Source of the DNA: Flavobacterium acetivorans
Lineage (GTDB): Bacteria; Bacteroidota; Bacteroidia; Flavobacteriales; Flavobacteriaceae
DNA length: 64,000 nucleotides
Assembly (NCBI RefSeq): GCF_020911885.1
Contig: NZ_CP087132.1
Location: 1,116,001 to 1,180,000 of the forward strand
Direction of reading: 5' to 3'
The notes under the pieces are model-generated. The model was not told where the DNA came from. It saw nothing but the letters and a program-made list of their open reading frames with translations, and did no database searches. Shown here in pieces: positions 18,926 through 28,455 of the stretch (its first letter is position 1; the number at the start of each line of letters is the position of its first letter). Made by a program: the position numbers and the translations under genes.

Positions 18926-19924
18926 ATGAAAATTATTTCAATTCAAAATAATTTGGGTTTGCCAAAATATAGGCAAATAGTTTTATCAATTGAAAAAGCA
19001 ATTGAAAAAGGGATATTAGCAAAAGGGGAGCGGCTACCCTCCATAAACAAAGTCTGTTTAGAATTTTCTTTGTCACGTGATACTGTCTTGCAAGCCTACG
19101 AAGAATTAAAGAAAAGAGGAATTATTTATGCTATTCTTGGAAAAGGATATTACATAAAGAGCACTGAAGTGACCATCAAGCAAAAAATATTTTTATTGTT
19201 TGATGAATTAAATATTTTCAAGGAAGACATCTATAATTCTTTTTTAAAAAGTATTGGTAATGATGTTCAGGTCGACATTTTCTTTCATCATTTCAATAAT
19301 GAAATGTTTCGAAAGTTGATCAATGAAAGCAACGGAAATTATACTAAATATATTATAATGCCTACAAATTTGTCAGGTGCAGTTATGGCGATAAAAAGCT
19401 TGCCGGCGAAGGAAGTATTTATATTGGATCAAACTAATCCCGACCTAAAATCCTATCCTGCCATCTATCAAAATCATAAAAAAGACATTTATGATGCCTT
19501 GTTGAAAGGGAAGTCTAAATTGGATAAATTCAAAAAGTTAATTATTATTTTTCCCGGTTTTAGAGAACCATTAGGGATGAAAGAGGGTTTTGAAAACTTT
19601 TGTAAGGACTTTTTATTTGAGCACGAGGTAATCACAAAGTTTGATAATCGTGAGATTGAAGTGGGTGAAACTTACATTATTCCAAATGACAGGGATTTAG
19701 TGGCTGTCATTGAAAAATCAAAGCTTCAGAACTTGAAATTGGGGAGTGATTATGGTATTATTTCTTATAATGAAACAGCTTTGAAAAAGGTGGTAGAAAA
19801 CGGCATCACGACCATTTCTACAGATTTTGAGGCTATGGGAGAAATTTTGGCCCAAATGGTCTTGAAAGGGAAGAAAGAACAAATAGAAAACAAGTGTTCT
19901 TTGATTATCAGGAATTCATTATAA
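18926..19924 (+). CDS. GntR-type regulator with periplasmic-binding-like domain
   Basis: 332 residues. Residues 1-75 form a GntR winged helix (PKYRQIVLSIEKAIEKG, then ERLPSINKVCLEFSLSRDTV, with GKGYYI closing the wing). The rest is a LacI/periplasmic-binding-protein-like sensor domain, with segments such as DYGIISYNET and a final ISTDFEAMGEILAQMVL. In Bacteroidota this GntR-LacI architecture is usually linked to sugar control, but no sugar gene adjoins it. Single gene with terminator. Confidence 0.85.
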   Translation: MKIISIQNNLGLPKYRQIVLSIEKAIEKGILAKGERLPSINKVCLEFSLSRDTVLQAYEELKKRGIIYAILGKGYYIKSTEVTIKQKIFLLFDELNIFKEDIYNSFLKSIGNDVQVDIFFHHFNNEMFRKLINESNGNYTKYIIMPTNLSGAVMAIKSLPAKEVFILDQTNPDLKSYPAIYQNHKKDIYDALLKGKSKLDKFKKLIIIFPGFREPLGMKEGFENFCKDFLFEHEVITKFDNREIEVGETYIIPNDRDLVAVIEKSKLQNLKLGSDYGIISYNETALKKVVENGITTISTDFEAMGEILAQMVLKGKKEQIENKCSLIIRNSL

Positions 19925-19926
19925 CT

Positions 19927-19956
19927 AAAAAACCTGCTCATTGGAGCAGGTTTTTT
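19927..19956. terminator. Bidirectional terminator between the GntR gene and the RND pump
   Basis: Stem AAAAAACCTGCTC with GAGCAGGTTTTTT and a 4-base loop. It serves both the plus-strand regulator and the minus-strand efflux operon that ends at 19977. Confidence 0.92.
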
Positions 19957-19976
19957 ATTACTGATTTATTCAATTT

Positions 19977-22900
19977 TTAAAGAGTGTGTTTTGGATTAAA
20001 ACCGTCTTCGCTGAGTTCTTGGTGCACATAATCAGCGACCATCTCCGCTTCATAATCGATTTTTTCTCCTTTTGAGAATTTATGGATTATTTTTTCCATG
20101 ATTTCATAGATCACAGGAACTACAATCAAGGTTAAGAATAACGAACTAATCAATCCTCCAATAATTACCCAAGCCAAACCGTTTTTCCATTCTGCTCCCG
20201 CTCCAGAAGCTAATGCAATTGGAAGCATACCAAATACCATCGCTATTGTTGTCATCAAAATAGGACGCAAACGGGCATGATTTGCTTGGATTAAGGCAGT
20301 ACGGATAGATTCGCCTGCGGCTCTTCGCTGGTTCGTGTAATCGACAAGCATGATCGCATTTTTACAAACCAGACCAATTAACATGATGATACCTAAAATC
20401 GTAAAGATGTTCAATGAGTTATTGGTCAAAGCCAAGGCTAATAATACTCCAATAAACGATAGCGGAATAGCAAATAATACTACAAACGGGTGAACAAAAC
20501 TGTCATAAAGACCAACCATTACAAGGTAAACCAAAATAATGGCGGCTAACAATGCAATTCCTAAAGTACCAAAACCTTCACTTTGGTTCTCTTGATCACC
20601 TCCCCAAATGTAGTTTACGCCTACCGGTTTCTCTAGTTTGTCAAGTTTTTCCTGCCATTGACCAACAATTGTTCCAGCTGGAACTCCCACGTTTTGACCT
20701 TGTACCGTTACCGAGGCAGTTTTGTCTCTACGTTCTAATTTACTTGGGCCAGAACCTTCGGTGATTTTAGCAAACTGATTTAGTTTGATTTGCTGACCGG
20801 CACTATTAATGAAAATTAAATTACTAACATCAGTAATGTTTTTTCTGTCAAAAGCATTGTATTTAATGTTGATGTCATATTCATATTCACCGGCTCTAAA
20901 TTTCCCATCGGTATTACCGCTATAAGCTGTTTGCATGGTTAAACCAACAGTTTGCAAGCTTAATCCTAAAGCAGCCATTTTATCACGGTCAACTTGTACG
21001 TTTATCTCCGGATTACCGTCTTCTACTGTTAGTTTGATTTCAGTTGTACCCGGAATTTTGCGTAATTCAGCTTCAGCTAATTTTGCAAATTTCATTGCAC
21101 TATCAACATTTGGCCCCGTTACAATCAATCCTAAAGTAGCATCTTCGGCAGTTCCTAGAAGACCTACAGGAACGGTTTTCACTTTGGCACCAACTAAAAC
21201 TTTTTCCAGTTTGCGTTTTGTTTTTGCAGCATATACAGAAGCATCATCAGTACGATCTTTTTGATCAATCATTTTAACGTTGATCTCTGCTTTGTAAGCT
21301 GTTGCTTGCGATGCTCCAAGACCTTCACTGGTTTGACCTACTGTTGTAATTTGACTAAAAACATATTCTTCATTTTTCAAGAAAGCTTCCGCTTTTTGAG
21401 TCATAAAGTTGGTTTGATCTAAGGAAGCGTCTTTTGGCATTTCGATTTGAACTAAGAATTCACCACTATCCGATGCAGCGAAAAACTCCCCACCAATATA
21501 ACCACCACCAAGTAGTGAAAAAATGGATCCAAAGAAAAGAACCAATACCACTAGAATCGTTTTTATATAATGATCCAGACACCAGTTTAGCAAGTTAGAA
21601 ACCCAGTTAGTAAAACGTGTTAAATAGCTTTCGAAGCCAAGGATAATTCTTCCAAAAGCATTTTTACCTTCAATATGTTCTAATTTTCCAAAACGGGAAG
21701 ACAACCATGGAATGATAGTAAATGAAGCTAATAAAGAGAATAAAGTGGAAATAATTACTGTAACACAAAATTGGGTAATGATGTTTGAAACTAAACCAGA
21801 ACTCATTGCAATTGGTAAAAATACAACCACAATTACTAAGGTAATCGAAGTTACGGTGGCGCCAATTTCGGCAGTTCCATCATAAGAAGCTCGAATTCGG
21901 CTCTTACCCATTTCCATGTGCCTGTAAATATTCTCAATTACCACAATGGCATCATCAACCAGAATACCTACCACCAGCGATAGTCCTAATAAACTCATTA
22001 AGTTAAGGGTATAGCCCAACAAGTAAATCCCGATAAATGTTGCGATTAATGAAGCTGGGATGGCTACCATTACAATCAAAGAGTTTCGGATACTGTGTAA
22101 GAAAAACAGCATTACAAAGGCAACTAAAAGAACGGCAATCAATAAATCATGTACAACAGAGTCAGCTGCTTCTAGGGTGAAAACTGTACTGTCTTTTGCA
22201 ACGCTTAATTTTAAGTCTACCTGTTTGTAGTCACTTTCTAGTGTTTTAATAGTATTTAATAATTGCTCACTAACGGCAACCGCATTCGCATCAGATTGTT
22301 TTACAATTTGAAGAATAATGGCACTTTTTTGGTTAATACGAGCAATTTTTTCGGCAATTTTTTGAGTATCCTGAACATCAGCAATATCTGCTAAACGAAC
22401 TTGAATTCCGTTTTGAGAGGAAACTACTAAATTTCTTAACTCATTTACATTTTTATATTTCCCCGCTAAACGAATTAATATTTTTTGCTCACGAGTTTGA
22501 ATATTTCCTGTTGGGAAATCTAAGTTTGACGATAAAATCACTTGTTGTACCTGTGGAACTGATAGTCCATAACCTTGCATTTTTACCGCATCAAGGTTTA
22601 CCTGAATTTCACGTTCCTGGCCTCCAATAATGTTCACTTGAGCAACTCCATTTACACGAGATAAAATAGGGGCGATTTTTTTGTCGATTAAGTCATAAAA
22701 TTCGGCCTCGTCCATTTTTCCATTGGCACCAATGGTCATAATAGGTAAATCACTCAGGGAAAATTTTGTCAGCGAAGGCGGATCGGCATCATCTGGCAAG
22801 TCACTTAAAACGGCATTAATTTTACGTTGGGCATCATTCATAGAGATGTCAACATTGGCATTCGAAGTCAATGTAATCGATACTATCGAAAGGCTTTCGT

Positions 22901-23153
22901 AAGACTTAGAGTCTATTTTTTTTATATTTTCTAAGGATGCAATGGCATCTTCAATCTTCTTGGTTACGGTGTTTTCTATTTCACTCGGAGAAGCTCCTGG
23001 GTAAACAGTTGAAACCGTAATCACGTTTGTTTCAAATTTTGGAATCAGTTCGTAACCTAGCTGGCTGTAACTGAATAATCCACCAAGAGTCAGAATTGTA
23101 AACAATACAATTACCAGCGACGGACGTTTTATGGATATTTCGGCTAATTTCAT
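19977..23153 (-). CDS. RND efflux pump inner-membrane transporter (HAE-1 type)
   Basis: 1058 residues, AcrB/MexB-like proton-driven drug exporter. There is one N-terminal transmembrane helix, a large periplasmic porter loop (PKFETNVITVSTVYPGASP), and a six-helix bundle containing LSLVVGILVDDAIVVIENIY with the proton-relay Asp pair. The second porter loop and a second bundle follow (ILGIIMLIGLVCKNAIMLVD). It is the last gene of the yceI-tetR-tolC-MFP-RND operon, 29 bases after the fusion protein, and ends at the terminator at 19927-19956. Confidence 0.95.
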   Translation of the reverse strand: MKLAEISIKRPSLVIVLFTILTLGGLFSYSQLGYELIPKFETNVITVSTVYPGASPSEIENTVTKKIEDAIASLENIKKIDSKSYESLSIVSITLTSNANVDISMNDAQRKINAVLSDLPDDADPPSLTKFSLSDLPIMTIGANGKMDEAEFYDLIDKKIAPILSRVNGVAQVNIIGGQEREIQVNLDAVKMQGYGLSVPQVQQVILSSNLDFPTGNIQTREQKILIRLAGKYKNVNELRNLVVSSQNGIQVRLADIADVQDTQKIAEKIARINQKSAIILQIVKQSDANAVAVSEQLLNTIKTLESDYKQVDLKLSVAKDSTVFTLEAADSVVHDLLIAVLLVAFVMLFFLHSIRNSLIVMVAIPASLIATFIGIYLLGYTLNLMSLLGLSLVVGILVDDAIVVIENIYRHMEMGKSRIRASYDGTAEIGATVTSITLVIVVVFLPIAMSSGLVSNIITQFCVTVIISTLFSLLASFTIIPWLSSRFGKLEHIEGKNAFGRIILGFESYLTRFTNWVSNLLNWCLDHYIKTILVVLVLFFGSIFSLLGGGYIGGEFFAASDSGEFLVQIEMPKDASLDQTNFMTQKAEAFLKNEEYVFSQITTVGQTSEGLGASQATAYKAEINVKMIDQKDRTDDASVYAAKTKRKLEKVLVGAKVKTVPVGLLGTAEDATLGLIVTGPNVDSAMKFAKLAEAELRKIPGTTEIKLTVEDGNPEINVQVDRDKMAALGLSLQTVGLTMQTAYSGNTDGKFRAGEYEYDINIKYNAFDRKNITDVSNLIFINSAGQQIKLNQFAKITEGSGPSKLERRDKTASVTVQGQNVGVPAGTIVGQWQEKLDKLEKPVGVNYIWGGDQENQSEGFGTLGIALLAAIILVYLVMVGLYDSFVHPFVVLFAIPLSFIGVLLALALTNNSLNIFTILGIIMLIGLVCKNAIMLVDYTNQRRAAGESIRTALIQANHARLRPILMTTIAMVFGMLPIALASGAGAEWKNGLAWVIIGGLISSLFLTLIVVPVIYEIMEKIIHKFSKGEKIDYEAEMVADYVHQELSEDGFNPKHTL

Positions 23154-23182
23154 ATTTCTCTTTTGTTGATTCTTAAAATCAA

Positions 23183-24250
23183 TTATTTAATGATTTCTAC
23201 AGTGTTTCCGTCTTGTAGGTTAATTTGACCTGTAATAACTACGATTTCACCATCAGCTAATCCATTGATAATTTCGACTTGATCTCCTAGGATTCTTCCT
23301 GCAGTAACCTTTTTCAATTTTGCAATACCGTTTTCTACTACAAAAACTTCGTTGCTACTTACACTGCCTACAAAAGCATTTCTAGGCACTACCGTTAGCA
23401 TTTGTTTTTGTTGTTGAGAAGCAAATTGGGCCGTTCCGTACATTCCTGCTTTTAGGTCGTTAGATGAATTGTTTGTGATTTCAATTTCTACTGGAAAGTT
23501 CAGGCTGCTATCCGCTTTTGCAGCAATAAATGTAATTTTTCCAGAAAAGCTTTTGTCAGGATAAACGCTGGCAGAGATGTTGACTGTATTTCCAAGTTTT
23601 AAGCTGGCTACTTGGCTTTCGTTTACAGTAACTTTCAATTTTAATTTGGAAACATTTACAATATCAAACAAGGCAGTTGCTGGCATTCCGGTTAAAATAG
23701 AACCCGGTTCAACATATTTTTTATTGATAAATCCTTTGATAGGGGCTTTTATTTTAGTGTCTCCAACATTAATATTGGCTTGTTTCAAATTAGCATCAGC
23801 ATTTGTTAAAGCTAATTTTGCCTGATCTAATTGTTGTTTTGTAATACCTCCTGTTTTGAAGGCATTCTCGTATCTGCTATAATCCGCTTTGGCATTTTGA
23901 TATGCTGCTTGTGCTGCTTGAGCGTTTACGTTGATCACGTCACTTCTAACAATTAATAGCGTTTGTCCAACATTTACATAATCCCCTTCTTTTACCAGAA
24001 CGCTGGTTACTTTTCCTGATTTTTCAGCAGAGAAAGTCAATTCCTGTGTAGGTTCAAAATTACCATTGGCGTTAAAATCTAGAGAAACTTCTGCTGTTTT
24101 TACAGTGGCTGTTTTTACAGATACTGCTGCATTTTTTTCAGCAACAATAGCCGTTTTCTCTTCGTTTTCTTTTTTGTTTTTAGTTAATATGAATCCAATT
24201 AAGGCCAAAGATCCAGCAATGGCTACAATCGTTATAATAGTTTTTTTCAT
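23183..24250 (-). CDS. RND efflux periplasmic adaptor (membrane fusion protein)
   Basis: 355 residues, AcrA/HlyD-like. An N-terminal membrane anchor (IITIVAIAGSLALIGFIL) is followed by a lipoyl-like domain (VKEGDYVNVGQTLLIV). Next come an alpha-helical hairpin at about residues 105-160, the second lipoyl half (IKAPIKGFINKKYVEPG), and beta-barrel and membrane-proximal domains. It bridges the pump to the TolC-like channel. The gap to the TolC gene is 8 bases. Confidence 0.94.
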   Translation of the reverse strand: MKKTIITIVAIAGSLALIGFILTKNKKENEEKTAIVAEKNAAVSVKTATVKTAEVSLDFNANGNFEPTQELTFSAEKSGKVTSVLVKEGDYVNVGQTLLIVRSDVINVNAQAAQAAYQNAKADYSRYENAFKTGGITKQQLDQAKLALTNADANLKQANINVGDTKIKAPIKGFINKKYVEPGSILTGMPATALFDIVNVSKLKLKVTVNESQVASLKLGNTVNISASVYPDKSFSGKITFIAAKADSSLNFPVEIEITNNSSNDLKAGMYGTAQFASQQQKQMLTVVPRNAFVGSVSSNEVFVVENGIAKLKKVTAGRILGDQVEIINGLADGEIVVITGQINLQDGNTVEIIK

Positions 24251-24258
24251 TTTGATAG

Positions 24259-25596
24259 TTATTTAATAAGTGTTTTTAATTCTCCTTTTGATTTGATTAA
24301 TTGGATTTCTGCCAGTTTGTAATCTAATATAGCAGAGGTGTAATTGTTTTGTGCTTCTGTTAAAGAATTTTCAGCATCTAATAAATCAGTTAAAGTCGCC
24401 AATCCTTGAACGTAATTGTTTCGGGTGTTTTCTAAAACTTCTTGGGCAAGTTTTGCATTTTCCTTTTGGTTTTCAATAGTGATCAAGCTATTGTCAATTT
24501 GAGTTTTTGCATTGGCGAAAGCCAAATCAAGACCTAATTTTGTATCGTTGATGTCTTCTTTAATCGATCTTAATTCAACATCGGCTTTTCTGATTTTGGA
24601 ACGAGTATCAAATCCGGAAAAAATAGGCACTCTTAAATTCAATCCTATCGAGGAAAAATCGGACCAGTAAACACCGTCTGCTGGTTTTGCTCCTAAGGGC
24701 ATTTTAGGACCTTGTCCTATATAGTTGTATCCTGCAGAAAGGGATAAAGTAGGGTAGTATCCTGCTATAACTGACTTTTTTTGATATTCTAGTAATTCTT
24801 CCTGTTTTTTCAATAGTAAGAATTCGGTTCTGTTTGCGGTGTTTGGAACTTCAGTCAATGCCATAGGTGTTACTTCAAAGGCGGCTTTTGGAATTTCGAT
24901 TGCGTTTTCTATGGGCATTCCCATGTAAAATTTCAAAGTATTTTCCTGAATTTGAACGCCGTTGAGAACTTGTTGGCGTTGGGTTTTTATGTTCGAAATT
25001 TTAACGATGATTCGGTCTAAATCAATTTTTTTGGCAAGTCCATTGTCAAATTGCCCTTGAATAATGTTCTTTACTTTGACTGTGTTTTGATACATATTGT
25101 CTAAAACGCCCAAGTTTTGTCTTTGAACATAGATTTGGTAGTAGCTGTTTGCGACTCTCTCAATAACCTGCTCTTCGGTCAATTGTGCGTTGATTTGGTA
25201 AAATTCTCTTGTTGATTTTGCCGCTTTTAAACCTGTAAAAACAGATTGGTCAAAAAGGTTTTGAGTAAGAGAAACGCCGGCAACTGAATTCCATTTTTGT
25301 CCAAAAGCAGCTTGAATGGTTGTTCCCGGTTGTCCAAATCCTGCGCCATCAATAACTGTGGTTTGTATTATGGGATTATAGGTTAACCCTCCATTTGCTG
25401 AAATTTGTGGCAAGGCTCTGGAACGAACTTCTTGTATTTGGTATTCGCTATTTTCTACTTTTAATTTTGCTTTTTGAGCATCGGCTTTATTCTCTAAAGC
25501 ATAGTTAATCGCTTCTTTTAGTGTTAGCGATTTTACGCCTTGTGCATTTGCTGTCAAGGCAAATGTGAAGATGGTTATTAAAATTAGTTTATTCAT
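24259..25596 (-). CDS. TolC-family outer-membrane efflux channel
   Basis: 445 residues with a signal peptide (MNKLILITIFTFALTANAQG). Two outer-membrane-efflux repeats are present, each with long coiled helices (LKEAINYALENKADAQKAK and the later KADVELRSIKEDINDTKLG). The GLATLTDLLDAENSLTEAQ segment near the C terminus is typical. Its start overlaps the tetR stop region by 8 bases, so regulator and pump share one transcript. Confidence 0.93.
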   Translation of the reverse strand: MNKLILITIFTFALTANAQGVKSLTLKEAINYALENKADAQKAKLKVENSEYQIQEVRSRALPQISANGGLTYNPIIQTTVIDGAGFGQPGTTIQAAFGQKWNSVAGVSLTQNLFDQSVFTGLKAAKSTREFYQINAQLTEEQVIERVANSYYQIYVQRQNLGVLDNMYQNTVKVKNIIQGQFDNGLAKKIDLDRIIVKISNIKTQRQQVLNGVQIQENTLKFYMGMPIENAIEIPKAAFEVTPMALTEVPNTANRTEFLLLKKQEELLEYQKKSVIAGYYPTLSLSAGYNYIGQGPKMPLGAKPADGVYWSDFSSIGLNLRVPIFSGFDTRSKIRKADVELRSIKEDINDTKLGLDLAFANAKTQIDNSLITIENQKENAKLAQEVLENTRNNYVQGLATLTDLLDAENSLTEAQNNYTSAILDYKLAEIQLIKSKGELKTLIK

Positions 25597-26191
25597 TATA
25601 AGTAAGGTTTAGTAAATTTTTTTCTAGTTCAGTGATTCCTTTTGGTGTTGCCATAGCTCTTGTATGGTATTCAAGAGCTTGTAGTTCTTTATTTTGTGCT
25701 TCTTTTTCAGAAATTGTATTTTCGTTAACTGTGAAAATTAGTGTGTAATAGAATTGCACATAAGTGTCAATGTCTAAATCTTCACGGTAGAGTTGTTGCT
25801 TAATCCCTTTTTCAATATTTTGTCTGAACCAAGATTGGCATACATCTATTTCCCGCTCGATTATCGTATGGTACATTTTAGGATAATATTTTTTTAATTG
25901 GTATAAAGGAGAAGAGTCTGTAGACTTGAACATCTCTTTAAACATTTTTTTAATTTCAAAATTTTCCTGAATGGCATTGTGATTTTTGGCTGCAATGGTA
26001 TCTACTATCCGATGCAATTCCTGATGAACCATTGTTGTGCATTCTTCTATTAAAACCTCTTTATTGCAGAAATATTTGTAAATTGTTTTTTTTGAGATGC
26101 ACATTTCTCCTGCAATATCATCCATAGTAATGCTTTTAAAACCAAGTTTTAAAAACAATTCGCTGGCTTTTGATACTATTTTCTCTTTCAT
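25589..26191 (-). CDS. TetR-family repressor of the efflux operon
   Basis: 200 residues. N-terminal TetR helix-turn-helix: ITMDDIAGEMCISKKTIYKYF at residues about 20-41 with the FCNKE extension. The C-terminal ligand domain is helical. Its place inside the operon, between yceI and tolC, suggests autorepression. The inverted repeat over the operon promoter at 26822-26850 is the likely target. Inducing ligand unknown. Confidence 0.9.
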   Translation of the reverse strand: MKEKIVSKASELFLKLGFKSITMDDIAGEMCISKKTIYKYFCNKEVLIEECTTMVHQELHRIVDTIAAKNHNAIQENFEIKKMFKEMFKSTDSSPLYQLKKYYPKMYHTIIEREIDVCQSWFRQNIEKGIKQQLYREDLDIDTYVQFYYTLIFTVNENTISEKEAQNKELQALEYHTRAMATPKGITELEKNLLNLTYNE

Positions 26192-26210
26192 TGTATTAAA
26201 TGGATTTTAT

Positions 26211-26732
26211 TTAAGCGCTGAATTCTAAATTAGCAACGAGTTTAATATCTTGCCCCAAGGCTAATCCGCCAGAGTGGTTGTGCGGATTTAAAGTTAGGCC
26301 AAAATCTTTGCGATTGATGTTTCCGGTGATTTCAAAAGTGGCTTTGGTGCTCCCGTTATAAGTTTCAATTCCCAGTAATTCTGCATCAAGTTCTACTACT
26401 TTGGTAATATTTTTTACCGTCAAATTTCCTTTGATAAAATTGATGTTTTTGTTTACTTTTTGGAACGATGTCGATTTAAAACTGATAATTGGATGTGCCT
26501 TGGTGTCAAAAAGGTCATTTAATTTTAAATGAGAATCCACCTGTTCTAGTTTAGTGTCTTTGTTGTTGATGTCTAGATCAAATGTGATGCTGGCATTTTC
26601 CAGTTCATTATTTTTAATATCTAAGAAACCGTCAAACTTGTTTTTGGTTCCGGCTAAATAAGCTATTATGGAATGCCTAATTTTAATCAGAGCATCTGAT
26701 TGATTTGAATCAATAGTCCATTTTGTTGTCAT
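26211..26732 (-). CDS. YceI-family lipid-binding-like protein
   Basis: 173 residues from the ATG at 26732 (MTTKWTIDSNQSDALIKIRH). The longer frame to 26834 would cross the promoter and is rejected. The YceI lipocalin-like barrel is recognisable: RHSIIAYLAGTKNKFDGFLD, then a repeated pattern of beta strands and NRKDFGLTLNPHNHSGGLALG. No signal peptide is seen, so it may be cytoplasmic. First gene of the efflux operon, 19 bases before tetR. Confidence 0.88.
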   Translation of the reverse strand: MTTKWTIDSNQSDALIKIRHSIIAYLAGTKNKFDGFLDIKNNELENASITFDLDINNKDTKLEQVDSHLKLNDLFDTKAHPIISFKSTSFQKVNKNINFIKGNLTVKNITKVVELDAELLGIETYNGSTKATFEITGNINRKDFGLTLNPHNHSGGLALGQDIKLVANLEFSA

Positions 26733-26805
26733 AATTAAAAGGAGATAGCTGTTGAGTTTCAGTTTAAAAACGAAACGGGAATCTTTAGTGTTAAAATTTC
26801 GTTTG

Positions 26806-26850
26806 CAAATGTAGTATGGAAACTTTGGAAACAAAAATAGTTTCCAAAGT
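26806..26850 (-). promoter_or_regulatory. Promoter of the efflux operon with overlapping inverted-repeat operator
   Basis: On the minus strand TTTG (26835-26832), 18-base spacer, TACATTTG (26813-26806): a near-perfect Bacteroidota promoter. Over it lies a perfect 11-bp inverted repeat, ACTTTGGAAAC (26822-26832) and GTTTCCAAAGT (26840-26850), with a 7-base spacer containing the -33 box. This is the expected layout for TetR repression. Confidence 0.75.
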
Positions 26851-26886
26851 ATTTGCGTTTTTTTAACATTTCATTTAACAAGCAAG

Positions 26887-26917
26887 TTTGTAATCAAAGG
26901 TGAATGCTGTAAATTAG
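26887..26917 (+). promoter_or_regulatory. Promoter-like site of the polyprenyl synthase gene
   Basis: TTTG at 26887-26890, 19-base spacer, TAAATTAG at 26910-26917 (two bases off TAnnTTTG). Transcription would begin within about 10 bases of the ATG at 26932. Confidence 0.45.
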
Positions 26918-26931
26918 CCGAAAAATATTTT

Positions 26932-27906
26932 ATGCACGCCATCAGTCAGTATCGAGATTTTTTCTTAAGTTATTTAACGAATCAATCCATCCATAAAGAA
27001 CCTAAAAATTTATACGAGCCTATTGAATACATAATAGGTTTAGGAGGAAAGCGTATGAGGCCTTTATTGACCTTGATGGCTTCGGAGGTTTTTAATGCAG
27101 ATTATAAAAAAGCACTTCCGGCTGCTATGGCGGTAGAAGTTTTTCATAATTTCTCATTAGTTCATGATGATATTATGGATGATGCGCCCTTAAGACGAGG
27201 ACACGAAACGGTTCATGAAAAATGGGATCTCAATACGGGGATTTTGTCTGGCGATGCGATGCTTATTTTGGCTTATCAATATTTTGAACAATATGAAGCT
27301 GGTATTTTTAGGGACTTGGCAAAATTGTTTAGTAAGACAGCTCTCGAAGTTTGCGAAGGACAACAATGGGATGTCGATTTTGAAGCCCGAAAAGATGTTA
27401 CTGTTCCGGAATACCTGAAAATGATTGAATATAAAACAGCCGTTCTGGTTGCTGCAGCGATGAAAATGGGCGCGATTGTAGCCGAAACTTCTGAAGCCAA
27501 TGCAAATTTAATTTATGAATTTGGATTGAATTTGGGCTTGGCTTTTCAATTACAGGACGATTTTTTAGATGCCTTTGGTGATCCGGAAACCTTTGGGAAA
27601 CAAGTGGGCGGTGATATTATCGTAAATAAAAAAACCTATTTGTATCTAAAAGCATTAGAGTTTTCAGCAAAAGAAGAAGGGCAGCAATTAATAGATTTGT
27701 TTTCTGTTCAACTAGAGGATAATTTGGATAAAATAAATGCTGTAAAGGGAATTTTCGATCGTTCGGGAGCCTCAAAAGCGACTCAACAAGCCATACAGCA
27801 ATATACTTTTAAAGCTTTTGATACTCTTGAGAAAATGGATATAGAAGAAGAAAAGAAAGCAATATTAAGAGCTTTTGGCGAAGACTTGATGAGAAGAAAG
27901 GTTTAG
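26932..27906 (+). CDS. Polyprenyl diphosphate synthase (trans-isoprenyl)
   Basis: 324 residues, all-helical prenyltransferase. It condenses isopentenyl diphosphate onto an allylic primer, probably for the menaquinone side chain. First aspartate-rich motif LVHDDIMDD followed by APLRRG; second motif LQDDFLDAFGD; the GGKRMRPLLTLMA substrate-binding segment is at the N terminus. The residues before the first motif that set product length (AVEVFHNFSL) suggest a long- or medium-chain product, but this is not decisive. Confidence 0.93.
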   Translation: MHAISQYRDFFLSYLTNQSIHKEPKNLYEPIEYIIGLGGKRMRPLLTLMASEVFNADYKKALPAAMAVEVFHNFSLVHDDIMDDAPLRRGHETVHEKWDLNTGILSGDAMLILAYQYFEQYEAGIFRDLAKLFSKTALEVCEGQQWDVDFEARKDVTVPEYLKMIEYKTAVLVAAAMKMGAIVAETSEANANLIYEFGLNLGLAFQLQDDFLDAFGDPETFGKQVGGDIIVNKKTYLYLKALEFSAKEEGQQLIDLFSVQLEDNLDKINAVKGIFDRSGASKATQQAIQQYTFKAFDTLEKMDIEEEKKAILRAFGEDLMRRKV

Positions 27907-27985
27907 TATTAGTGATGAATTGTAGTATTTAGAGACCTTAAATTAATCTCGATAAGCTCGGGGCGTTAATCAAAATTAAATTTTT

Positions 27986-28339
27986 ATGTATATAGCTCCA
28001 ATAAATGTTGATTTGCTGTTTTCAGAAGCTGAAAAAGAGGCTTTATACGTTAAATTAATAGAGCAATTGAACAAAGATTTTAATCTGGCTAATGAAGGAG
28101 TTGATTTTCCTCTCAGCATTTCTCCTGAGGAATTAAAAATTCAATTGCATGAAAAAATTTATAGGCTGATTCAGTATAAGTTTGCCGAATATCTCAATTT
28201 GCTTTATATCATTGATGTTTCAGAGGAACAAATAAAACAGTTAGACGGCTCAGATTTGGTGGTTCTGGCGGAGCAAGTTTCTTTTTTGATTCTAAAAAGA
28301 GAGTGGCAAAAAGTTTGGTTTAGGAATAAATATCGTTAG
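27986..28339 (+). CDS. Conserved hypothetical protein
   Basis: 117 residues, acidic N-terminal half and basic C terminus (KREWQKVWFRNKYR). It is probably helical throughout, with no membrane segment, signal peptide or known motif. It sits 79 bases after the polyprenyl synthase in the same direction and may be co-transcribed. I do not recognise the family. Codon use resembles its neighbours, so it is likely a real gene. Confidence 0.7.
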   Translation: MYIAPINVDLLFSEAEKEALYVKLIEQLNKDFNLANEGVDFPLSISPEELKIQLHEKIYRLIQYKFAEYLNLLYIIDVSEEQIKQLDGSDLVVLAEQVSFLILKREWQKVWFRNKYR

Positions 28340-28455
28340 AAGTTATCAGTTGTTAATTTTTAGTTAGGTGCTAAAGCTTGAACTTAGGGTTTGTAATAAG
28401 CAGTAATTTGTTCTATAAACCATAACCGATAACAGAAAACTGATAAGGCACAATC

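Noticed and set aside
26733..26834. Longer YceI reading frame starting at 26834
   Set aside because: The extra 34 codons cross the promoter box at 26806-26813 and do not resemble the family.
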